From Herbidospora galbida (GTDB lineage Bacteria > Actinomycetota > Actinomycetes > Streptosporangiales > Streptosporangiaceae), in contig NZ_SZQA01000006.1 of the NCBI RefSeq assembly GCF_005233835.1, forward strand, positions 1 to 64,000: a stretch of DNA of 64,000 bases, read 5' to 3'. The number at the start of each line of letters is the position of its first letter. Within the stretch, counting starts at the first letter, position 1. The position numbers and the translations under genes are program-made. The notes beneath the pieces are model-generated. The model did no database searches and was not told where the DNA came from. It worked only from the letters and a program-made list of their open reading frames with translations. Positions 18,192-27,798 of this stretch are shown in pieces.

Positions 18192-18862
18192 ATGCGGGTG
18201 GGCGTCGTCACCTTTCCCGGAACACTCGACGACCAGGACGCGGCGCGGGCGCTGCGGCTGGCCGGTGCCGAGGCCGTGCCCCTGTGGCACGCCGATCACG
18301 ACCTCAAGGGGGTGGACGCGGTCTTCCTCCCCGGCGGGTTCTCCTACGGCGACTACCTCCGGTGCGGGGCCATCTCCCGATTCGCGCCCCTGATGACCGA
18401 ACTCGTCCCCGCCGCCCAGGCGGGGCTGCCGATGCTGGGCACCTGCAACGGCTTCCAGATCCTCTGCGAGGCCCACTTGCTGCCGGGCGCCCTGGTCCGC
18501 AACGCGGGCCTCCACTACGTCTGCCGCGACCAGCGGATCAGGGTCGACAACGCCTCGACCGCCTGGACGACCGACTTCGCCGAAGGCCAGGAGATCACCC
18601 TCCCGGTCAAGCACGGCGAGGGCCGCTACGTCGCCGACGCCGAGACGCTGGCCGAGCTCGAGGCGTCCGGCCGGGTCGTGTTCCGGTACGCCGGCTCCAA
18701 CCCCAACGGCTCGCTCAACGACATCGCCGGCATCACCAACGAGGCCGGCAACGTCGTCGGCCTGATGCCCCACCCCGAGCACGCCGTCGAGGAACTGACC
18801 GGCGCCCCCGGCGTCGACGGGCGCGGCTTCTTCTCCTCCATCGTCCGGAAGCTGGTGAACGC

Positions 18863-18866
<4 letters not shown>
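18192..18866 (+). CDS. purQ: FGAM synthase glutaminase subunit PurQ
   Basis: 224-residue class I glutamine amidotransferase that releases ammonia for PurL. The nucleophile is Cys85 in GTCNGFQ, with His194 and Glu196 (PHPEHA) completing the triad. GGAGG ends about 9 nt before the ATG. The stop overlaps the purL start (GTGA), as is usual for this pair. The upstream gap (18015-18191) contains a short CGGCC/GGCCG hairpin but no gene. Confidence 0.95.
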
Positions 18867-21133
<2,267 letters not shown>

Positions 21134-21149
21134 TCCCCAGGTCGTACAG

Positions 21150-21252
21150 AGAAAAGAGCCCCTCCGGCGCCGAAATCCAGCGCGCGGCTCTGTCCGCTCT
21201 GGCCTCAGCTTGAGCAGGTCGTCCAGTAAGAAAAGAGCCCCTCCGGCGCCGA
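21150..21252 (+). repeat. 24-bp perfect direct repeat overlapping a terminator arm
   Basis: The 24 bases at 21150-21173 recur exactly at 21229-21252, 79 bp apart; the shared core is GAGCCCCTCCGGCGCC. The second copy forms the left arm of the purL terminator. The first copy has no matching right arm nearby. It looks like a partial duplication of a terminator. Confidence 0.7.
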
Positions 21253-21266
21253 TCCGGAGGGGCTCT
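21234..21266 (+). terminator. purL terminator
   Basis: AGAGCCCCTCCGG (21234-21246) pairs perfectly with CCGGAGGGGCTCT (21254-21266) around a 7-nt loop. The flanking AAGAAA gives a T-tract only on the minus strand, so it could work in both directions. The remainder of 21267-21509 holds no gene; it should contain the promoter of the cyclase operon, but no -35/-10 pair stands out. Confidence 0.8.
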
Positions 21267-21509
21267 GTCATGTGTACGAGCATCGAGGCCCCCACGACCC
21301 CAACGCCTGTGACATCAGGTGACAGAGAGATAGACGAGCAAGGTGTGCCGTTGGATGTCAGCGGAACATCACGTCTTCGCATCGGTGAACGCGTATTAAT
21401 CCCTGGTATGGCCTCTTCGCGTTGGCCGCGCTCCCAGGCAGCGGAATAATCAGCACCGTTCGGGAGGATCCCGCACTTCAAGCCCAAGGCTGACCTCCGG
21501 AGGATCTCC

Positions 21510-23627
21510 GTGACCTCGAACGACCAAGACCCCTTCCTGCCGCCGGCGACGCAGCCGGTGCGGGGGGTCGTCTGGTTCATTCACATGATCGTGCCGATGC
21601 TGGGCCTGTGGCTGCTGCTGGCCCACCCGGTGGACGAGGACCCGCACACGGTCGACCTCGACCACGTCTGGCAGCACAACCCGAGCCACTTCTGGCTGGT
21701 CCTGGTGGTCGCCGGGATCAACCTGGTGCTCGGGGTGCTGATCAGCCAGGCGTCGGCGCGGCGGAGGGACGCCCGGCTTCTCCTGGTCTCGCTGGTCTTC
21801 CTGAGCAGCGCCGGGTTCTTCACCCTGCACGCGCTGACCACCCCGGCCGTCATCCTGCCGGGCGCGACGGTCGGCTTCGACCTGGCCCACCCGGTCGGTC
21901 TGATGATCGCCTCGGTGTTCGCCTTCCTGTCGGGCCTGCCGCTCAACGACCGGCAGGGCGAGACGGTGCTGAAGCTCCAGCTTCCGCTGCGCATCGCGGT
22001 GGGCGTGCTGCTGGTCGCCTGGGGCGTCGCGTCGCTGGTGCCGGGCCTGACGCCGCTGACCGACAAGCTCCCGCCCGGCGGCATCGGCCTCGGTTACTGG
22101 GGGCTGATCGGGGTCTTCCTGTACGTCGCCGCCGCCGTCATGATGTTCCGCCTGCACCGCAAGCGACCGGCCGCCGTGCTGATCTCCCTGATCACCGCCT
22201 ACGCGCTGCTGGCCGAGGTGATGATCGCCGGGATCGAGCACCGCAACTGGGCGCTCTCCTGGTGGCTCTGGCACGTGCTGCTGACGCTGGCGTTCTTCTT
22301 CGTGGCCTACTCGGCCTACATCCAGTTCCGGCGCGAGGGCTCCAGCAGCGGCCTGTTCGACGCGGTCACCCTGTCGGCGACCGCCCGGCGCATTCAGGCC
22401 CAGTACGAGGAGGCCCTGGAGGAGCTCGTCTCCCACCTGCGCCGCCGGACCGAGTCGGGGGTGCCGGTCGCCACGCGGCTGGCCGGGCGGTTCAAGCTGA
22501 CCGAGGGCCAGGCGGCGGTGCTCGACCGGGCCGGCGCGGCCCTGGCGAACGAGCGGGAGCTGTCGGAGCGGCTGGGCGCGCTCGTCGAGGTCGGCGGCCG
22601 GGCCCGGGTCGGGCTGCCCGAGTCGGAGCTGCTGTCCGAATCGCTGCGGCGGGTCCGGGAGGCGTACGGGGACGTGCGGGTGAGCGTCATGAGCGATGGC
22701 GCGCTGACCCCGCTCGGCGCTCGCGGCGCCCCCACGCTGACCACCCAGGAGATGGCCGCCCTGACCGGCGGGTCGCCGGTCGAGATGTCCGGTTCGGTGG
22801 TCCACCCGCTGACCGTGAAGGGCCACCTGGCGGGCGCGCTGGCCGTGCCGGTCGGCCAGACCTCCCAAGACGCCGCCCTGGCCGCCACGCTGGCCACCCA
22901 GCTGTCCATCAGCCTGGAGAACGCCCGGCTGTACGCCGAGCTGGAGACCCTCTTCCGCGCCTACATGTCCCCCGACGTCGCCAAGAGCCTGCTCGCCGAC
23001 CCCAACAAGGCCGCGCTCGGCGGTTCGCTGACCGAGGTCACCGCCCTGTTCGCCGACCTGCGCGGCTTCACCACGTTCTCGGAGAAGGTCTCGCCCGGCG
23101 AGATCGTCGACATGCTGAACCGCTTCCACACCGCGGCGGTGCCGTGCATCCTCGGCAACGGCGGCACGATCGTGCAGTTCGTCGGCGACGCCCTGCTGGC
23201 CCTGTTCAACGCCCCCGCCCCGCAGGCCGACCACGCGCGGCGGGCCGCGCAGGCGGGTCTGGAGATGCAGCGGGCGGCGGCCCGGGTGTCGGCCGAGGTA
23301 CTGCGCGAGCAGGAGGCCGGGCTGCTGTCGGAGGTCGAGTGGCCCAAGTTCCGGGTGGGCGTGAACACCGGCCCGGCGCTGGTCGGCAACATCGGCAGCC
23401 CCGAGTTCCGCGGCTTCAACGCGATGGGCGACGCGGTCAACGTCGCGGCCCGGCTCCAGGCGCTGGCCGAGCCCGGGTCGGTCGTGATCGGCCAGTCGAC
23501 CTACGACCTGCTCGGCCCGGCCGACGTCGTCTCGCTGGGCGACCTGTCGCTGAAGGGCAAGGACAACACCGTGCACGCGTACGTGCTGCGCGGCATGGAG
23601 ATCGATTTTACGAACGACCATGCTTGA
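21510..23627 (+). CDS. Membrane class III nucleotidyl (adenylate) cyclase
   Basis: 705-residue protein. An N-terminal multi-helix membrane domain with about seven segments (residues 20-270) is followed by a coiled, GAF-like region (~290-480) and a C-terminal class III cyclase domain (~500-700). Metal-binding Asp516 (LFADLRGF) and Asp560 (FVGDALL) and the transition-state residues Asn644 and Arg648 (NVAARLQ) are all present, so activity is expected, most likely ATP to cAMP. GTG 21510 follows GGAGGA. Its last 8 nt overlap the start of a Crp-family regulator. Signal inferred: a membrane or small-molecule input controlling cAMP. Confidence 0.87.
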   Translation: MTSNDQDPFLPPATQPVRGVVWFIHMIVPMLGLWLLLAHPVDEDPHTVDLDHVWQHNPSHFWLVLVVAGINLVLGVLISQASARRRDARLLLVSLVFLSSAGFFTLHALTTPAVILPGATVGFDLAHPVGLMIASVFAFLSGLPLNDRQGETVLKLQLPLRIAVGVLLVAWGVASLVPGLTPLTDKLPPGGIGLGYWGLIGVFLYVAAAVMMFRLHRKRPAAVLISLITAYALLAEVMIAGIEHRNWALSWWLWHVLLTLAFFFVAYSAYIQFRREGSSSGLFDAVTLSATARRIQAQYEEALEELVSHLRRRTESGVPVATRLAGRFKLTEGQAAVLDRAGAALANERELSERLGALVEVGGRARVGLPESELLSESLRRVREAYGDVRVSVMSDGALTPLGARGAPTLTTQEMAALTGGSPVEMSGSVVHPLTVKGHLAGALAVPVGQTSQDAALAATLATQLSISLENARLYAELETLFRAYMSPDVAKSLLADPNKAALGGSLTEVTALFADLRGFTTFSEKVSPGEIVDMLNRFHTAAVPCILGNGGTIVQFVGDALLALFNAPAPQADHARRAAQAGLEMQRAAARVSAEVLREQEAGLLSEVEWPKFRVGVNTGPALVGNIGSPEFRGFNAMGDAVNVAARLQALAEPGSVVIGQSTYDLLGPADVVSLGDLSLKGKDNTVHAYVLRGMEIDFTNDHA

Positions 23628-24309
23628 CCCAAGACTTGGCGACATGAAATCACCGGAGCCAGGAGAGTTCCTGGCCCTCCTCACCGCCGAGGAGATCGCC
23701 GACCTCCGGGCCGCCGGGCGACCCCGGCAGTGGGAGCGCGGCGAGACCGTCATGACCGAGGGCGACACCAACGACTGGGTGATCGTGCTGACCTCGGGCC
23801 GGGTGAAGGTGTCGTCCCACACGGCGGGCGGCACCGAGGTCGTCCTCGCGGTACGCGGGCCTGGCGCCCTGCTGGGCGATATGTCGGCCGTCGACGGGGG
23901 CCCCCGCTCGGGCACCGTGACCGCGCTGGAGCCCATCGAGGCCATCGTGGTCCGCGACTTCGCGGCGTTCCTGCGCGAGCACGGCCGCATCGCCGTGCTG
24001 CTCCTGCAGCTCATCACCGGCCGGCTGCGCGACGCCGACCGCAAGCGGGTCGAATACGGCGCGTTCGACACCACCGGCCGGGTCGCCACCCGCCTGGTCG
24101 AGCTGGCCGAACGCTACGGCGAGCAGACCCCGGGCGGCGTGAGAGTGATGCTGCCGCTCTCGCAAGACGAACTGGCAGGGTGGACCGGCGCGTCCCGCGA
24201 GGCCGTCAGCAAGGCCCTCAGGAGCCTGCGCGACCGGGGCCTGATCGAGACCGGCCGACGCCGCGTGATCATCTACGACCTGGACGGGCTGCGCAAGAGA
24301 GCCCGGTGA
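23620..24309 (+). CDS. Crp/Fnr family transcriptional regulator
   Basis: 229 residues. The N-terminal cyclic-nucleotide-binding beta-barrel (~15-125) includes ERGETVMTEGD and GPGALLGDMSAVDGGPRSGTV; the last part matches the phosphate-binding cassette, where RS contacts the cyclic phosphate in Crp. A C-terminal winged helix follows (LPLSQDELAGWTGASREAV). ATG 23620 overlaps the cyclase stop by 8 nt (ATGCTTGA), so the cyclase and its probable receptor are made together. An internal ATG at 23644 is possible. The stop overlaps the MFS gene. Confidence 0.88.
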   Translation: MLDPRLGDMKSPEPGEFLALLTAEEIADLRAAGRPRQWERGETVMTEGDTNDWVIVLTSGRVKVSSHTAGGTEVVLAVRGPGALLGDMSAVDGGPRSGTVTALEPIEAIVVRDFAAFLREHGRIAVLLLQLITGRLRDADRKRVEYGAFDTTGRVATRLVELAERYGEQTPGGVRVMLPLSQDELAGWTGASREAVSKALRSLRDRGLIETGRRRVIIYDLDGLRKRAR

Positions 24310-25691
24310 GCTACGCCTGGCGGGTCTGCTTCGTCACCGGCCTGGGGCTGATTCTCATCGGCATGTCGGGCAGCACATTGAACGTCGCGTTACCCGTGGT
24401 CGTCCGGCACTTCCACGCCTCGCCGTTCGCGTCGAACTGGATCCTGCTGTCGTTCATGCTGGTGAACACGGCGACCCTGGTGTTCTTCGGGCGGGTGGCC
24501 GACCTGCTGGGGCGGCGCGGGGTCTACCTGGCCGGGTTCGCCCTCTTCACCGCCGCTTCGGCGCTGGCGGGACTGGCCCCGAACGTGGGCGTGCTGATCG
24601 CGATGCGGGCGCTGCAGGCGATCGGGGCCTCGATGATCCTGGCCAACGGGACCGTCATCATCACCGACGCCTTCCCGCCCGACCGGCTGGGCCAGGGCAT
24701 GGGCGTCTACATCGGCACCCTGTCGATCGCGCAGCTGGCCGGGCCGACGCTGGGCGGGCTGATCGCCGACACGCTCGGGTGGCGGTGGATCTTCTGGGTG
24801 AACGTGCCGGCCGGGCTGCTGGCGCTGGTCGCCGGGCTCCTCATCCTGCGGCCCGGGAGCCCGGGACGACGAGCCCCGGTCGACGCCGCCGGGAACCTGG
24901 TGATCTTCGCGCTGCTGTCGGCCGCGCTCTACGCGGTGACCGAGGGATCGCTCGCCGGCCTGGCGGTCGCGGCGGCGCTGGCGCCGGTCCTGTTCGCGGT
25001 GGAGCGGCGGGCGGCCAACCCCATTCTGAACGGCGCCCTGTTCGGGGCGCCGCTGCTGGTGTTCTCCAACCTGGCCTCGTTCTGCGCGGCGCTGGCGCGG
25101 TCGTCGCTGATCCTGCTGGCCGGGCTCTACTTCCAGGCGGCACGCGGGGTCGACGCGCTCCAGGCCGGGCTGGCGATCCTGCCGGTGCCGGCCGGGATGG
25201 CGCTCGCCTCGCCCCTCGCCGGGGCCCTGGCGCGGCGGCTGGGGGCCTACGCGGTGTCGGTGGGCGGGGCGGTGCTCGCGGCGTGCGGGCTGGCGGTGCT
25301 GGCGCTGTCGACCGAGGCGTCCTATCCGGTGATCGCGGCCGGGCTGTTCCTGGCCGGCTGCGGGAACGGGACCTTCCTGACCGGTAACACCACGCAGATC
25401 ATGAACGTGCTCCCGGCGGGGAGTCTCGGGGTGGTCAACGGGTTCCGGCTGACGATCCAGAACTTCGGCATGTCGCTCAGCGTGGCGACCACGCTGACCC
25501 TGCTGACCGGGGCGGTCACGCCGGAGATCCGGGCGCAGGTCTACCAGGCGACGCTGTCGCTGCTCTCCCCCGCTGCGGTGGAGCAGCTGATGGGGGGCTT
25601 CCGGGTGACGTACGCGACGCTGTTCTGCGTCAGCCTTCTCGGGGCGCTGTGCGCCGCGCTCGCGCGGCCATCGTCTCGACCCCGGCCATGA
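24306..25691 (+). CDS. MFS transporter, DHA2/EmrB-like
   Basis: 461-residue integral membrane transporter with about 12-14 helices. The motif A region reads GRVADLLGRRG, the N-terminal motif is TLNVALPVV, and motif C-like PTLGGLIAD supports a proton-driven drug exporter. GTG 24306 overlaps the Crp-family stop (GTGA), making it the third gene of a cyclase-regulator-transporter operon. The 3' end overlaps the convergent TetR gene by 62 nt, an unusually long overlap. Substrate unknown. Confidence 0.87.
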   Translation: MSYAWRVCFVTGLGLILIGMSGSTLNVALPVVVRHFHASPFASNWILLSFMLVNTATLVFFGRVADLLGRRGVYLAGFALFTAASALAGLAPNVGVLIAMRALQAIGASMILANGTVIITDAFPPDRLGQGMGVYIGTLSIAQLAGPTLGGLIADTLGWRWIFWVNVPAGLLALVAGLLILRPGSPGRRAPVDAAGNLVIFALLSAALYAVTEGSLAGLAVAAALAPVLFAVERRAANPILNGALFGAPLLVFSNLASFCAALARSSLILLAGLYFQAARGVDALQAGLAILPVPAGMALASPLAGALARRLGAYAVSVGGAVLAACGLAVLALSTEASYPVIAAGLFLAGCGNGTFLTGNTTQIMNVLPAGSLGVVNGFRLTIQNFGMSLSVATTLTLLTGAVTPEIRAQVYQATLSLLSPAAVEQLMGGFRVTYATLFCVSLLGALCAALARPSSRPRP

Positions 25692-26313
25692 GCAGGTCGA
25701 CGCCGTACGCGTAGTACTCGGCCACGTCGGCCTCGTCTTCGTAGGTCTTGGCGAACTCCATCAGCAGCGGGAAGCGCTCGGCCGACAGGTTCTCCAGCTC
25801 CAGGCGCTTGCGCCGGCGCCATTCGCGCGCCTCGGCGGGGCTGAGCGGGGTGGGGCACACCGGCGCGCCGCCCACCAGGCCGATCACGCCCGACAGCAGG
25901 TAGGACGACACCAGGAAGCCTTCTTGGACGGTGAACCCGCCCCGGCGGAGCAGTTCGAGAGCCATGTTGGTGGCGACGTTGAAGCTGTCGACGCGGTGCT
26001 TGTCGACGAGGTGGAGCAGGGTCGCCAGCGCCGGATGCCGGTCGAGCAGCGCGACCAGGCGCTCGACCACGCCCCGGACCTGCACGTGCCACTCGGGCTC
26101 GTCGGTGACCTCGGCGAGGATCCGCGCCAGCAGGTGGTCGGTCACGCCCGCGAGCAGTTCGTCCTTGTTCTTGAAGTGCCAGTAGAGGGCCATCGGCGTG
26201 ACGCCGAGCTCCTGGGCGAGCCGCCGCACGGTGACGGTCTCGAGCCCTTCGGCGTCGATCAGGTCGATGGCCCGTTCGACGACTGATTCCCGGCTCAGCT
26301 TCTCAGGTGCCAC
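25630..26313 (-). CDS. TetR family transcriptional regulator
   Basis: 227 residues. The N-terminal helix-turn-helix (~8-50: VTVRRLAQELGVTPMALYWHFKNKDEL) matches TetR. The C-terminal domain belongs to the TetR_C class that binds hydrophobic ligands. GTG 26313 is 6 nt after TATAGT, so the mRNA is probably leaderless; an upstream in-frame ATG at 26349 would lie before that promoter box. It is divergent from an EmrB-type exporter, and the shared region holds three related palindromes. Predicted repressor of itself and the exporter. Confidence 0.88.
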   Translation of the reverse strand: MAPEKLSRESVVERAIDLIDAEGLETVTVRRLAQELGVTPMALYWHFKNKDELLAGVTDHLLARILAEVTDEPEWHVQVRGVVERLVALLDRHPALATLLHLVDKHRVDSFNVATNMALELLRRGGFTVQEGFLVSSYLLSGVIGLVGGAPVCPTPLSPAEAREWRRRKRLELENLSAERFPLLMEFAKTYEDEADVAEYYAYGVDLLMAGVETMAARARRTAPREG

Positions 26314-26321
26314 TTGACAAC

Positions 26322-26381
26322 TATACGACGTACAAGCTGAGCTATGCACTGTACATGTACGCCGTACAAGTACTCCGTATA
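26322..26381. promoter_or_regulatory. Triple TetR operator overlapping two divergent promoters
   Basis: Three related 13-bp palindromes occur: TATACGACGTACA (26322-26334), TGTACGCCGTACA (26356-26368) and AGTACTCCGTATA (26369-26381). The central one is a perfect inverted repeat apart from its middle base. The first covers the TATAGT box of the tetR gene. The third overlaps TATAGG (26378-26383), the -10 of the exporter gene. The outer arms CTATACG and CGTATAG mirror each other. Confidence 0.72.
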
Positions 26382-26394
26382 GGGGGCCTGAGCA

Positions 26395-27798
26395 ATGCGA
26401 TCAAGATGGTGGGTGCTGGCGGCCGTGTCGCTGGCGACGTTCATGACCTACCTCGACAACAACGTGGTCAACGTCGCCCTGCCGACGATCGAGCAGGACC
26501 TGGGGCTGACGCTCGCCGGGCTCGAATGGATCGTGAGCGGCTACATCCTGGCCTTCGCCGGGCTGCTGCTCGCCGGCGGGCGGCTGGCCGACGTCTTCGG
26601 GCTTCGCGTCATGTTCTTCATCGGCCTGGCCGTCTTCACCGCCTCCTCGGTGGCGGCAGGGCTGGCCGGGTCGCAGGAGACGCTGATCGCGGCGCGGGTC
26701 GTGCAGGGCGTGGGCGCCGCCCTGGTGACGCCGACGTCGCTGGCGCTGATCCGGGCCACGTTCGTCGACGCGCGCGAACGCGCCACGGCCGTGGGCATCT
26801 GGGGGGCCGTCTCCGCCTTGGCGCTGGCCGTCGGGCCGCTGACCGGCGGCCTGCTCAGCGAGAACATCAGCTGGGGCTGGATCTTCCTGATCAACCTGCC
26901 CATCGGCGTGGTGGTGGCGGTGATCGCCGCGGTCGCCCTGCCGGCGAGCGTGCGCACCCGAGGGGTCCGGATCGACGTGCCCGGCGTGCTCAGCTCGTCG
27001 CTCGCGCTGTTCGCGCTGACCTTCGCGCTCATCGAGGGCGAGGGCGAGGGCTGGACCTCCGGGCTCATCCTGGGCTCGTTCGCGCTGGCCGCCGTCGCGT
27101 TCGCGACCTTCCTGGTGATCGAGTCGCGCAGCCGTCAGCCGATGATCGACCTGCGCCTGTTCCGCTCACGGGTGTTCAGCGGCGGCCTGCTGTCGATGGG
27201 CATGTGGGCGTTCGGCGTGTTCGGGATCTACTTCTTCACCGCGATCTACCTGCAGAGCGCGCTCGGCTTCAGCCCCACCGAGGCCGGGGCGGGCTTCGTG
27301 CCGATGGCGCTGCTCATGGCGGCCGTCGCGGTCTTCTCGCCGCAGCTGGCCCGCCGCATCGGCACCGGCCCGTCGGTCGCCGCCGGGCTGGCCCTGATGG
27401 TCGTCGCGATGGCGGGCCTGTCGAACACCGGCGTCGGCTCGACCTATCTCGACCTGCTGCCCTGGTTCCTGATCTTCGGCGCGGGCGGCGGCATGCTCGT
27501 GCCGCTGACCGACGTGATCATCGGCGCGGTGCCCGCCGACCGGGCCGGGGTCGCCTCCGGAACGCTCAACGTCTCCCGCGAGGTCTTCGGACTGCTCGGG
27601 ATCACCATCCTGGGCGCGATCCTGAACGCCCGGCAGACCGCCCCGACGATGGCGGCGTTCCTGGACGCCTACCAGTTCACGCTGCTCATCGCCGCGGCGA
27701 TCGTGCTGGTCGGGGTCCCGGTCGCCCTGTACGCCCTCCGCAAGGACCGGACCGTCGAGACGGTCACCCAGGACGAACGGGACCCCGCGCTGGTCTAG
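26395..27798 (+). CDS. MFS drug exporter, EmrB/QacA (DHA2, 14-TM) family
   Basis: 467 residues with about 14 membrane segments. The signatures LDNNVVNVALPTI (TM1), GRLADVFGLR (motif A) and GPLTGGLLSENISWGWIFLINLPIG (motif C and following loop, quoted here in part) identify the DHA2 drug:proton antiporters. ATG 26395 is preceded by GGGGG (26382-26386). Control by the divergent TetR protein is likely from the operator layout. The TAG shares a CTAG tetramer with the phoX stop. Confidence 0.9.
   Translation: MRSRWWVLAAVSLATFMTYLDNNVVNVALPTIEQDLGLTLAGLEWIVSGYILAFAGLLLAGGRLADVFGLRVMFFIGLAVFTASSVAAGLAGSQETLIAARVVQGVGAALVTPTSLALIRATFVDARERATAVGIWGAVSALALAVGPLTGGLLSENISWGWIFLINLPIGVVVAVIAAVALPASVRTRGVRIDVPGVLSSSLALFALTFALIEGEGEGWTSGLILGSFALAAVAFATFLVIESRSRQPMIDLRLFRSRVFSGGLLSMGMWAFGVFGIYFFTAIYLQSALGFSPTEAGAGFVPMALLMAAVAVFSPQLARRIGTGPSVAAGLALMVVAMAGLSNTGVGSTYLDLLPWFLIFGAGGGMLVPLTDVIIGAVPADRAGVASGTLNVSREVFGLLGITILGAILNARQTAPTMAAFLDAYQFTLLIAAAIVLVGVPVALYALRKDRTVETVTQDERDPALV

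Noticed and set aside
21300-21330. TGTGACATCAGGTGACA considered as a Crp site before the cyclase operon
   Set aside because: The halves are direct (GTGAC, GTGAC), not the inverted TGTGA/TCACA expected for Crp.
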